Source of the DNA: a virus
Virus record (IMG/VR): IMGVR_UViG_3300034064_000435
Span: 1-25,502 of that record
Direction: 5' to 3' (one strand)
Length of the DNA: 25,502 nucleotides
Made by a program: the position numbers and the translations under genes. The notes below the pieces were generated by a model, which saw only the letters and a program-made list of their open reading frames with translations, did no database searches and was not told the origin of the DNA. This document shows positions 8,109 through 15,392 of the stretch, one piece after another (within the stretch, counting starts at the first letter, position 1; each line of letters opens with the position of its first letter).

Positions 8109-8633
8109 TTATCGAACCCGCTTCTTCGTGACCTTCACGGAGGGCGGGTTTAATTCTGAAATGGGAAGAACGTACTCGTCGGAGAACGAGAGCTTGCCGT
8201 CGTTGGGGTCCACGTTACCTTTAGGTAAGAACATCGCACGCTCCATAAACTCTTTAGCTGGTAACCAGCCAACAATCGTAGCCAATGTCATCTGTTGGTT
8301 GCACCTAACGAAATAGTAGACATCACATTTGTCACCTAGCTTTTCTTTACTGCCCTCTGCACCGTACACACGAGCCACATAATGCGGTTCTGGCACACTT
8401 GCGGCCTTTGTGGTCTTCACATCAATGGTGAGGTCTCCGGTTAGAGCGATGTCGTAGGCAAAGTTAATGTCGCCTACACGGCTGCCGCCGATCTCACGAT
8501 GGACAAGAATCTCGCCCATCATTCCAATCTCATTGCCGCGACCGCGTGCAATAGAGCCTCTGAGCACGCCCATCGCTTTCGCCTCAGCACGTGCTTGTTT
8601 CCGGTCTTCACCGGAAGGTTTGATAACTATCAT
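8109..8633 (-). CDS. PD-(D/E)XK endonuclease-like protein, 174 aa
   Basis: The start at 8633 is chosen because it overlaps the stop of the preceding gene by one base (TGATG); a longer in-frame version would run well into that gene. Candidate catalytic residues of a PD-(D/E)XK fold are present: GNEIGMMGEILVHRE (E35, E41), YDIALTGDLTIDVKTTKA (D61, D71-x-K73). The region after it (PHYVARVYG, CDVYYFVRC, then WLPAKEFMERAMFLPKG) has the alternating strand-helix pattern of the fold. Related small proteins are widespread in environmental phages and usually listed as endonucleases of unknown substrate; Holliday-junction or host-DNA cleavage is possible. It is the last gene of the minus-strand run although it looks like a DNA-metabolism gene, and it faces the replication block. 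Confidence 0.8.
   Translation of the reverse strand: MIVIKPSGEDRKQARAEAKAMGVLRGSIARGRGNEIGMMGEILVHREIGGSRVGDINFAYDIALTGDLTIDVKTTKAASVPEPHYVARVYGAEGSKEKLGDKCDVYYFVRCNQQMTLATIVGWLPAKEFMERAMFLPKGNVDPNDGKLSFSDEYVLPISELNPPSVKVTKKRVR
8115..8150. terminator. Possible bidirectional terminator at the strand switch
   Basis: AACCCGC and GCGGGTT (7 bp) enclose a second hairpin, CGTGA-cct-TCACG. The structure begins 19 bases after the primase stop and covers the last codons of the converging nuclease gene. The plus strand is followed only by TTAATT, a weak T-run. Its place between converging operons supports a terminator role, but the sequence is not a classic one. Confidence 0.4.
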
Positions 8634-9577
8634 CAGTACAGCTGGTGAATTCGATTGTGGCTGCCGGTACCATACGGATCGACATTCAATCTCGGAAGAG
8701 CAGCTCCGCGCGATGAGGCGGCTTCCTCTTCCATGAGTTGCATGCACTTGTTCCAGTGGTATTCAGCACGCTCAATGTCGGCGTTGTCTTCCATCAGACG
8801 ACCCAACAATCCTTGCTTCAAAGCCCCGACATTGCTCACATACACAATGTCGTTATCACTACGGATTGGTTGGAATGCTCGCTTGCAAAGAACATGCACG
8901 GTGGTCAACCCATTAGTGGAGCGGTTCAGCCTAAATCTCCGATAGCGGGTTACACCGGAATCAGGTCCGACTGTGGCAATCGTGGTGTCGGTGTCGGCAG
9001 CAGTAGTGCGGATATCGTACGCGTCGGTTAGTCCGTCGAACTGAATACTGATTACCGAAGTGATCGGTTCGTCAAAAGTCAGCGGAACGTCGTTGTCCGA
9101 CACGGAATCAGTAGTGGACACATAGAGCTTGTCGCCGTCAGTCGCGGTAACAACAACAGTACCGCCGTCGTTTGGATTAAAGTTATTGCGTGTGGGCGAC
9201 TGGTCCGACGGCACGATATGGAGTGTATCGGTAGCGGTTTCGATGAGGCGCTTGAGCGGATGGTAACCAGCGTCAACTAGACCCCATGTCAGGTCGCTTG
9301 AGCCGATGCCCATACCGACTGATTTAAAGTCGTGCCAGAGGGATCGAACAGGTACGGGCTGGTTATCTACGAGCGTGTGTAAAACAGCGTCGGCTTCGTC
9401 TGGCAAGGTAATGCAGTTATCGACCACCGGCAAACTGTACTGAATGGTCAGATCCCGATACGTACCCATGTTGTAGATACGAGACAGGACCTGATTCAGG
9501 CTCTGCTTAAAGCTGCCGTCCGGCTCGATGTAACTACCGAGCATTGGGATCAGCTGGTTGACAGTGGTTGCTGGCAT
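8633..9577 (-). CDS. Virion structural protein, probably neck or head-tail adaptor, 314 aa
   Basis: A 314-aa protein, beta-rich in the middle (TVVVTATDGDKLYVSTTD, TSVISIQFDGLTDAYDI) with a helical N-terminus (VNQLIPMLGSYIEPDGSF, then SLNQVLSRIYNMGTYRDL) and a helical C-terminus (KQGLLGRLMEDNADIERA, NKCMQLMEEEAAS). Helix-flanked beta cores with a terminal LMEDN..A..YW.KC..L helix are seen in phage neck and tail-tube adaptor proteins, and I recall similar sequences from environmental phages called structural proteins. The role is therefore likely but not proven. The start overlaps the previous stop by one base (TAATG), and its own stop overlaps the nuclease start (TGATG), so the three small genes are translationally coupled. 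Confidence 0.78.
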   Translation of the reverse strand: MPATTVNQLIPMLGSYIEPDGSFKQSLNQVLSRIYNMGTYRDLTIQYSLPVVDNCITLPDEADAVLHTLVDNQPVPVRSLWHDFKSVGMGIGSSDLTWGLVDAGYHPLKRLIETATDTLHIVPSDQSPTRNNFNPNDGGTVVVTATDGDKLYVSTTDSVSDNDVPLTFDEPITSVISIQFDGLTDAYDIRTTAADTDTTIATVGPDSGVTRYRRFRLNRSTNGLTTVHVLCKRAFQPIRSDNDIVYVSNVGALKQGLLGRLMEDNADIERAEYHWNKCMQLMEEEAASSRGAALPRLNVDPYGTGSHNRIHQLY

Positions 9578-9705
9578 TACTTCTTGGGTTTGACTTTAAC
9601 GTCGCCGCTGTGCAGCTCACCCTTGAGCTTGCCCTGTTCCTTACCACTAAGGGGGCTGGCTTTACTGAGCAAGTAGGCTACTTGTTTTTTGGTCTTGGTT
9701 TTCAT
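9577..9705 (-). CDS. Very small lysine-rich protein, 42 aa
   Basis: The start at 9705 is preferred over 9768 because the extra codons are hydrophobic (VSIPLLLDPVPFFLYFL) and lie over the apparent promoter and intergenic bases. The short form begins MKTKTKKQVAYLLSKASPLS and ends with a lysine-rich tail (GDVKVKPKK). Small basic proteins of this type are common next to head genes in environmental phages; their function is unknown. A DNA- or virion-binding role would fit the charge. Its stop overlaps the next start by one base. If the longer start were used, it would be a membrane-anchored protein, which cannot be excluded. Confidence 0.6.
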   Translation of the reverse strand: MKTKTKKQVAYLLSKASPLSGKEQGKLKGELHSGDVKVKPKK

Positions 9706-9714
9706 ACAGGTCAA

Positions 9715-9743
9715 AAAGTACAGGAAAAAGGGTACAGGGTCAA
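9715..9743 (-). promoter_or_regulatory. Possible sigma70-like promoter before the 42-aa gene
   Basis: On the minus strand TTGACC (9743-9738), a 17-base spacer and TACTTT (9720-9715) resemble a -35/-10 pair. The predicted transcription start falls 2-4 bases before the ATG at 9705, so the mRNA would be nearly leaderless. The host's promoter consensus is unknown, and this remains a pattern match. Confidence 0.35.
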
Positions 9744-9767
9744 GTAAAAGTGGTATTGACACACGCA

Positions 9768-10361
9768 CTAATCAAAAGTCTCTTCTATCGTATACGTTAT
9801 TTTTAAGTCATTTATTCTGCTACTAGTGGGAGAGTAGTCTACGGTCTCTTCTATAGTTGTGCTATTAACGGTTAGATCAGAAGTAGCACTACTACCTATA
9901 TAAATCTTTTCGAAATAGAAACCGTCTTCGTGTATAAACGGTCTTATTATTTCATTAAAAACCATCCAAGGGGGTGGAAAATAAGGTGCGCTGCCCGTAA
10001 CTGAACCTTCTTCTACATCATAATTTTGGCGTAGCATGGGCACAAAGTGTAAAGAATTAAAGTTGAAATCATTATTGAAAGAATGTGATAATACTGTTTT
10101 AATATCGTACTTATACGTAAACATATCAGTAACAGTTGCTTGTAGTAGTTCGTACTGCCCACCACCAATGTTTCTCTCAGACCGACGCAACCCCACCCCC
10201 TTTATTATTTTCGCATTACATGTCCACGAAGCAAAAGTTTCAATACCTGCATTAATAGCCCGACCATTACTTTGTAGTATATCAAACACTACTGTACCAA
10301 TCGAACTATATTTTTCTGTAGCAGTAGACTTAGGGAATATGGGTACAAGTTTTCCATCCAT
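9768..10361 (-). CDS. Unknown protein, 197 aa, AT-rich gene
   Basis: I do not recognise this protein. It is soluble, with no signal peptide or membrane segment. Beta-rich segments predominate: TEKYSSIGTVVFDILQSNG, then NAKIIKGVGLRR, a Gly-rich turn, YELLQATVTDMFTYKYDIK, and a Pro/aromatic patch PYFPPPWMVFNEIIRPF. The C-terminal part is rich in Thr, Ser and Ile (SSATSDLTVNSTTIEETVD). The gene is clearly richer in A and T than the replication genes (for example 17 G+C in bases 10081-10140). It follows the 438-aa gene by 12 bases, a spacer holding the palindrome GTTTAAAC. A virion or fibre-associated protein is plausible from its neighbours, and a moron of another function is the alternative. 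Confidence 0.7.
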   Translation of the reverse strand: MDGKLVPIFPKSTATEKYSSIGTVVFDILQSNGRAINAGIETFASWTCNAKIIKGVGLRRSERNIGGGQYELLQATVTDMFTYKYDIKTVLSHSFNNDFNFNSLHFVPMLRQNYDVEEGSVTGSAPYFPPPWMVFNEIIRPFIHEDGFYFEKIYIGSSATSDLTVNSTTIEETVDYSPTSSRINDLKITYTIEETFD

Positions 10362-10373
10362 AACGTTTAAACT

Positions 10374-11690
10374 TTATGTTTCTGTTGGTTTAAATTTAGA
10401 CATTGCCGATAGTTCTATCGTACCAGTCTCCCCGTCTTTATAGCAATAAAATTTTATTGGCGCACCAGACGCTAGATAGTATTCATCATTCGCCCAAGTC
10501 TCACTGTTTTCGCCCTCAAGTGTTTCAAAAAACTTGCTGTCTCCTTCCTCATCAATATCTACTGTAAAGTCTAAAACGGACGTCGTCATAGCATACATCA
10601 TCCTATACTTGTCTTGGCCGTCGGCAGATTTTATAGGTATTGGTACAAGCTCCACCATCTGTTTACCGATCTCAACAGTACTAAAATCACTTACTTCCTT
10701 GCCGGAAGCACCTTCTTTTTCTTTTGCGGCTCCTCTTCGTTTTTCAAGAATCTCTTCACGCAGCTCTTTACTTGATTTCCCTTTTGTATCAATACCTTCA
10801 GATTCGGCTATATCTTTTGTACTACGCCTGTCTCTATCTTTCCCCTCACCTCTAAGTTCGGTTTCTAGTTCGCGGTTCTTAACTTGCTCATTGAGTTTAC
10901 GAGCTTTATCAAAGTCTTCATTTTCAATAGCTTCCTCAATCTTGTCGAATATCCTATCTTTCCCACGCCGCCTCGTTCCGCCACCACCATTAGCAGCTTT
11001 AGACTCTGACTCTGCTTGGTCTATGACATCGTCAATTGTATTTCTACCTAAATCTGTTTTAAGCGATTTAGGTTTAGCCATCGAAAAACCCTCGCTGTCT
11101 GACATCCGTTCATCTTCTAGCTCCCTAGCCCTCTCTTTAAGGGTCTTTGGTTTAGCCATTGAGAACACATCATCGTCACTTTGCACCGGCTGTTGGGGCG
11201 CATTTTGTTGGTTGGTTGGTGGTGCTGGCTGACTAGCTGAGTTACTGACTTCTGCTGAATAACCACCCAATGGTGCTGGAACCAGCGACGTGGGTGGCAT
11301 ATTGATGTTATTTGCGCTGTTCCATTGTTGGGACGCGGAAGATTTAGTTTCGACATTAAAGTCTATACTACCGCCACTTATATTAGGAGACACGCCATTT
11401 ATAGTGACGTTCTTCATAGCGTCCATAAACATCCCCTTTACCGTATCTGGGGTTACAGCCTCAGTCGCCCCAAAAAAAGATAAGACAGGAAACGCTGGGG
11501 TTTGCGTACTTTGTGGCGCAATCGGGTTTTCGGTGGATTGAGGTGCTTGATTTGCTACTGTCCGTACAGCCTCCACAGACTCAGGAGATCGAGCCGGATC
11601 TCTAGGATTAGACCCCGCCTTATCTGCAAGAATATCATTCTTGCGATTATCTGGCTCAGATTTAAACTCGATGTTATTCTCCCCAGACAT
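10374..11690 (-). CDS. Large, mostly disordered unknown protein with a repeated FSMAKPK[TS]LK motif, 438 aa
   Basis: The N-terminal 175 residues are rich in Ser, Asn, Pro and Gln and probably disordered, apart from an 80-115 segment (TPDTVKGMFMDAMKNVTING) that may fold. FSMAKPKTLK (176-185) and FSMAKPKSLK (202-211) form an exact-type repeat spaced by 26 residues. A Gly/Arg stretch and long charged helices follow (about 240-330: KIEEAIENEDFDKARKLNEQ, LREEILEKRRGAAKEKEG). The last about 110 residues (FSTVEIGKQMVELVPIPIKS, then SVLDFTVDID) look like a compact beta domain. No signal peptide or membrane segment is seen. The function is unknown; a tail or internal virion protein is suggested only by location. 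The gene is AT-rich and lies three bases after the DUF3431-like gene. Confidence 0.72.
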   Translation of the reverse strand: MSGENNIEFKSEPDNRKNDILADKAGSNPRDPARSPESVEAVRTVANQAPQSTENPIAPQSTQTPAFPVLSFFGATEAVTPDTVKGMFMDAMKNVTINGVSPNISGGSIDFNVETKSSASQQWNSANNINMPPTSLVPAPLGGYSAEVSNSASQPAPPTNQQNAPQQPVQSDDDVFSMAKPKTLKERARELEDERMSDSEGFSMAKPKSLKTDLGRNTIDDVIDQAESESKAANGGGGTRRRGKDRIFDKIEEAIENEDFDKARKLNEQVKNRELETELRGEGKDRDRRSTKDIAESEGIDTKGKSSKELREEILEKRRGAAKEKEGASGKEVSDFSTVEIGKQMVELVPIPIKSADGQDKYRMMYAMTTSVLDFTVDIDEEGDSKFFETLEGENSETWANDEYYLASGAPIKFYCYKDGETGTIELSAMSKFKPTET

Positions 11691-11693
11691 AAT

Positions 11694-12287
11694 TTAATGT
11701 TGGAATACTTTACCCCACATACCTTCGAGGGCGTGACCCAAACTGATATCGGGATCAAAAGCCGCTGTATAGATACCTTTATAGTGTTCTACGGGACGCT
11801 TGAGTATGGTCTCTCTTTTAACGTAAAACTGAGCCCCGATTGAGATTGGGGTACCGGATGGGTATGGAGTACTACCCCAACCTAAACGCAGGATATGGTC
11901 CGACAGAGAATATTTCTGTACTGGCAAACCGCCGCCAGCATAACCAGCTCCTAAGTAACATACCGGATGTTCGAAGTTAGGCTCGCCAAACAAGATCTCC
12001 AAGAGATCATCCATGTGCGCAAAACAATGCGCCCAAGGATCAGCTTGAAGGAATACGGTAACCGGTAGTAGGTTGTCGTAATTATCAATAATAAATTTCA
12101 AATAATGCCCAGCCTCACGACCGGCATTTTCGATTGTTAGCGTGCGGTCAGCTGCTGTTACGTCTCGCCTATCCGCACTGTTGCTTACTGTTATTTGATA
12201 ATCCCTGTTATCTTTTTGTGGTAGATAACGTAACCAGTTCATAGGCTCCTTGTAAGAAGCCACTACAATTTCATATTGTTTGTTCAT
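11694..12287 (-). CDS. DUF3431-like protein, putative glycosyltransferase, 197 aa
   Basis: The start overlaps the stop of the Ser/Thr-rich fibre gene by four bases, implying coupled translation. DUF3431-type features run in order: N-terminal IVVASYKEPMNWL (strand plus N/E-W-L, as in GT-A-like proteins), NAGREAGHYLKFIIDNYD (54-71), TVFLQADPWAH (77-87), GAQFYVKRETILKRP (151-165) and a C-terminal LGHALEGMWGKVF. I recall DUF3431 as a family with the N-x-GRE...YL and F-LQ...H signatures and a glycosyltransferase-like look; its reaction is not established. There is no classical DxD pair, although D83 in the LQADP stretch could serve. Coupling to a fibre gene with hundreds of Ser/Thr residues suggests it may glycosylate that protein. 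A second, partial relative lies at the left window edge. Confidence 0.75.
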   Translation of the reverse strand: MNKQYEIVVASYKEPMNWLRYLPQKDNRDYQITVSNSADRRDVTAADRTLTIENAGREAGHYLKFIIDNYDNLLPVTVFLQADPWAHCFAHMDDLLEILFGEPNFEHPVCYLGAGYAGGGLPVQKYSLSDHILRLGWGSTPYPSGTPISIGAQFYVKRETILKRPVEHYKGIYTAAFDPDISLGHALEGMWGKVFQH

Positions 12288-15200
12288 ACGTATACTTCGG
12301 TTGTTTCAGTAACCCAAACACCATTTCTCCAGTGTTCAGATTGTCTAGCCACTTCAACCCAGCCGTCAAGAGATGTCGGCGTGGTCGCTGGGATAGTTAT
12401 AACCTGACCCGTAGGTAAATCAACAATTATTTCACCTCTCAAGCATTTAGGTACTGAGACCGTAAATATTGATTTACTGGTGGTGGTTGACGAGTTCTCA
12501 CCAGAAGATGAAGAACTATTTGATGAGCTGCTCGATGAACTTGTCGAAGAGCTACTAGAAGAACTGCTTGATTGGCTCCCTGACTGGCTGCTCGAAGAAC
12601 TACTGGAAGAGCTACTCGACTGGCTCCCAGACTGACTACCAGAAGAGCTGCTCGACTGACTACCAGACTGACTGCTTGACTGACTACCAGAAGAGCTGCT
12701 CGATTGGCTACCAGACTGACTGCTTGACTGACTGCCGGAAGAGCTACTCGATTGGCTACCAGACTGACTGCTTGACTGACTACCGGAAGAGCTACTCGAT
12801 TGGCTACCAGACTGACTGCTCGACTGACTGCCGGAAGAGCTACTCGATTGGCTACCAGACTGACTGCTTGACTGACTACCGGAAGAGCTACTCGATTGGC
12901 TACCAGACTGACTGCTCGACTGACTGCCGGAAGAGCTACTCGATTGGCTACCAGACTGACTGCTTGACTGACTACCGGAAGAGCTACTCGATTGGCTACC
13001 AGACTGACTGCTTGACTGACTACCGGAAGAGCTACTCGATTGGCTACCAGACTGACTACCAGACTGACTACTAGACTCGCTACGTGAAGAACTACTCGAA
13101 CTACTGCTAGACTCCGAAGAAGATCCCGAACTACTACCAGATGTATCTCCGGCCCTCTCTTCAAGCGCCGTAGTGACGTTCTGGCTTGTTTGGGGGTCAC
13201 TAGCCATAACCTCGCCGCCGCCTTTACGTGTAGCAATAGTAGACTTCTGTAAACCGGTACCGTTTTTAGAAACAGTGTTACCGGTATTAGTTGAATTCCT
13301 TGTACTAGTGCTAGTATTTGTACTAGTGCCGGTGCTTGTACCGGTACTTGTACTAGTGCCGGTACTTGTGCTTGTGCTAGTGCTAGTATTTGTACTTGTA
13401 TTTGTTCCAGTACTTGTACTTGTGCTAGTGCCGGTGTTTGTACTTGTATTCGTTCCAGTACTTGTACTTGTGCTAGTGCCAGTATTTGTACTCGTATTCG
13501 TTCCGGTACTTGTACTTGTGCTAGTGCCAGTATTTGTACTCGTATTCGTTCCGGTACTTGTGCTTGTGCTAGTGCCGGTGTTTGTACTTGTATTCGTTCC
13601 AGTACTTGTACTTGTGCTAGTGCCGGTGTTTGTACTTGTATTCGTTCCAGTACTTGTACTTGTGCTAGTGCCGGTATTTGTACTTGTATTCGTTCCGGTA
13701 CTTGTGCTTGTGCTAGTGCCGGTATTTGTACTTGTATTCGTTCCGGTACTTGTGCTTGTGCTGGTTCCGGTGTTTGTACTTGTATTCGTTCCAGTACTTG
13801 TACTTGTGCTAGTGCCGGTGTTTGTACTTGTATTCGTTCCAGTACTCGTACTAGTATTAGTTCCGGTCGAAGTGCTCGTGTTAGTGCCAGTGCTTGTACT
13901 ATTACTAGTTCCCGTATTCGTGCTTGTATTAGTACCAGTATTAGTTCCAGTACTGGTACTGGTACTGGTGTTTACACTAGTGTTATTATTAGTGCTAGTG
14001 CCAGTACTTATACTATTTGTAACAGAACTCGATGTGCTCTGCGACGTGTACTCTACACTTGCTGTAAATGCCTCAGAGGCATAATAGATTCTAGTATTAC
14101 TAGGATCAAAATCCGCTGGGGGGCCAAAAGAGAAAGAGCGTGTAAACTTAGCCTTAAGCGGTCCGTCAGGCACTCGTTTCCATGTAGGAACCGGTACGTA
14201 TCTTTCGGTGCCTACGACATTTACATCAAGAAGTACATCCGGCAGATTTTCTTTACGTAGACCGTACCATACTTGGGGGTCGGGTAAGGCTGGGAAATAC
14301 GTAATATTCCGTACGGAGTGCCACTGGTTTTTAGGTTCAATCTCAACAGTACCATAAGCACCACCTTGATTATACACGCCGCCAGTAGTGTCCGGCTCAA
14401 CAACTTCTTTAGAGACGACGAAAGGAACCCCGTACCTCTGATCTAACTGGAGACCCTCCAGTTTAGGGAAGATAGGTTCGCCATTTTCTACTGGGGCTTT
14501 AATGGTTGTCTTGATGCTCTTGCCGTCACCCAACGTAGTTACGGAACTCTCAAGAATACCGAAGCCGGAATCTGCTGGTGTTCCGTCGGCCACTAGAGAC
14601 TCGGAACGAATTGCCACAAGACCACCAAAGTCGTTAACGATAAGTTCTCCGTCAGGCAAAACAACCGGCAGCGTAACCTCAGACCGTGTAGTCTCTTTAA
14701 CCAGCTTAACATTAGGGTTGAGCTGGTCCTCAACTATCGACAGATCGTCGCCCGCTAAAGTCGGTAGGGATGCAAGGCCCTCTTTAATCTCTTCCGTCGA
14801 GATTGTAGGGATGCTTACACGAAATCTCTCAGGTACAACGTCTGGTTTCTGTATGCCGTAGCTTAATTTAAAACCTAAGAAGCTGTCTTCGATATAGGTG
14901 CGCTCCTCGATGACGTAAAGCGAATCAAACTCAGGCTCGCTCTTGGCCTGCTTCTTATCGTAGAAAACATAGTTAATGCCCTCGAAGGTACCTTCCGGTA
15001 CATCGGGCATCGGCGTTTTAAAAGCGGGAAAGTCGGGATCAAAGTCAGACCTCGGCGTGAGATAAGTCCTGATGACGACTCGAAACTCACGACCTCCGGC
15101 GTTACCGATCACATTACGGTAGCCGAATGAAAAGTTGTAACGGTCTTGCTCCTCTCGATCTGCTGCGTAGAAGAACTCAAAGATCCCGTCACGCTCGATG

Positions 15201-15391
15201 TCTACTGGCTTGACGAAGATCAGCTTGTGGTGGGGCCACTTAACGGAATCAGGATGAGCGGTCCCGTATGCAGGAATGTCGGAGCGGGTGCAGTCCTTTA
15301 CCTGACTAAACAACACATCTCCGCTGTCCGGCGTTGGATAAACGCGGCGATCTTGTCTATGCGGGGCTTGTGGTAATTGAGATATTGGCAT
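12284..15391 (-). CDS. Giant tail-fibre-like protein with two Ser/Thr-rich repeat arrays, 1035 aa
   Basis: Residues 1-448 form a folded virion-type domain (WPHHKLIFVKPVDIERDGIF, then FSFGYRNVIGN, YVFYDKK, and several beta stretches). Residues about 449-700 are built from Thr, Ser, Gly and Asn, with about ten copies of a 16-residue unit of the type GTNTSTNTGTSTSTST. A linker (about 700-753) is followed by a Ser/Gly/Gln array (753-967, unit SGSQSSSSSGSQSSSQ). Residues 967-1035 are a beta-rich end domain (SIFTVSVPKCLRGEIIVDLP, DGWVEVARQSEHW). The arrays have no hydrophobic core and resemble mucin-like or Ser-rich-repeat adhesin stalks. A particle-anchored N-domain, long stalk and receptor-facing tip would fit a fibre. 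It is coupled to a DUF3431-like gene, and the upstream fibre gene ends one base before its start. Confidence 0.85.
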   Translation of the reverse strand: MPISQLPQAPHRQDRRVYPTPDSGDVLFSQVKDCTRSDIPAYGTAHPDSVKWPHHKLIFVKPVDIERDGIFEFFYAADREEQDRYNFSFGYRNVIGNAGGREFRVVIRTYLTPRSDFDPDFPAFKTPMPDVPEGTFEGINYVFYDKKQAKSEPEFDSLYVIEERTYIEDSFLGFKLSYGIQKPDVVPERFRVSIPTISTEEIKEGLASLPTLAGDDLSIVEDQLNPNVKLVKETTRSEVTLPVVLPDGELIVNDFGGLVAIRSESLVADGTPADSGFGILESSVTTLGDGKSIKTTIKAPVENGEPIFPKLEGLQLDQRYGVPFVVSKEVVEPDTTGGVYNQGGAYGTVEIEPKNQWHSVRNITYFPALPDPQVWYGLRKENLPDVLLDVNVVGTERYVPVPTWKRVPDGPLKAKFTRSFSFGPPADFDPSNTRIYYASEAFTASVEYTSQSTSSSVTNSISTGTSTNNNTSVNTSTSTSTGTNTGTNTSTNTGTSNSTSTGTNTSTSTGTNTSTSTGTNTSTNTGTSTSTSTGTNTSTNTGTSTSTSTGTNTSTNTGTSTSTSTGTNTSTNTGTSTSTSTGTNTSTNTGTSTSTSTGTNTSTNTGTSTSTSTGTNTSTNTGTSTSTSTGTNTSTNTGTSTSTSTGTNTSTNTGTSTSTSTGTNTSTNTSTSTSTSTGTSTSTGTSTGTSTNTSTSTRNSTNTGNTVSKNGTGLQKSTIATRKGGGEVMASDPQTSQNVTTALEERAGDTSGSSSGSSSESSSSSSSSSRSESSSQSGSQSGSQSSSSSGSQSSSQSGSQSSSSSGSQSSSQSGSQSSSSSGSQSSSQSGSQSSSSSGSQSSSQSGSQSSSSSGSQSSSQSGSQSSSSSGSQSSSQSGSQSSSSSGSQSSSQSGSQSSSSSGSQSSSQSGSQSSSSSGSQSGSQSSSSSSSSSSSQSGSQSSSSSSSSSTSSSSSSSNSSSSSGENSSTTTSKSIFTVSVPKCLRGEIIVDLPTGQVITIPATTPTSLDGWVEVARQSEHWRNGVWVTETTEVYV
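12640..13070 (-). repeat. 48-bp tandem array encoding Ser/Gly/Gln units
   Basis: About eight near-identical 48-bp copies (16 codons) plus degenerate copies at the edges. Neighbouring copies differ at a few wobble sites (cttgac/ctcgac, ctgcc/ctacc), and from about 12780 to 12960 the variants alternate A-B-A-B, giving a 96-bp higher-order period. The array lies inside the fibre gene and keeps its frame. Confidence 0.9.
13380..13850 (-). repeat. 48-bp tandem array encoding Thr/Ser/Asn/Gly units
   Basis: About ten copies of a second, unrelated 48-bp unit, recognisable by gtattcgttcc on the plus strand. Copies differ mainly at synonymous positions (cca/ccg, gta/gtg, tta/ctt types), while the 16-residue protein unit is almost constant. 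It is in frame in the fibre gene and has the same period as the Ser/Gly/Gln array. Confidence 0.9.
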
Positions 15392-15392
15392 A

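Noticed and set aside
8634-8747. Longer start for the 174-aa nuclease
   Set aside because: It would overlap 115 bases of the structural gene; the TGATG overlap at 8633 is a normal coupled start.
9706-9768. Longer start for the 42-aa protein with a hydrophobic N-terminus
   Set aside because: The extra codons cover a promoter-like site and give an odd hydrophobic tail; the shorter basic protein is more typical. Not fully excluded.
10534-11232. 232-codon Ser/Leu-rich plus-strand frame
   Set aside because: Shadow of the 438-aa minus-strand gene; no start context and composition follows from antisense reading.
12568-13074. 168-codon plus-strand frame of Tyr/Cys/Asp repeats
   Set aside because: Antisense of the Ser/Gly/Gln array; no support beyond absence of stops.
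12439-13236. Long second frame (265 codons) on the minus strand inside the fibre gene repeats
   Set aside because: It is a frame-shifted reading of the 48-bp array (Val/Ala/Leu monotony) with no independent start context; tandem repeats keep all frames free of stops.
12640-13850. CRISPR array
   Set aside because: The repeats are directly adjacent 48-bp units without unique spacers, lie in a long open frame, and no cas genes are present.
13173-14084. 303-codon plus-strand frame rich in Leu and Val, looking like a membrane protein
   Set aside because: It is the antisense of the Thr/Ser repeats; its hydrophobicity follows from the complement of ACN/TCN codons and it has no start context or neighbours on that strand.
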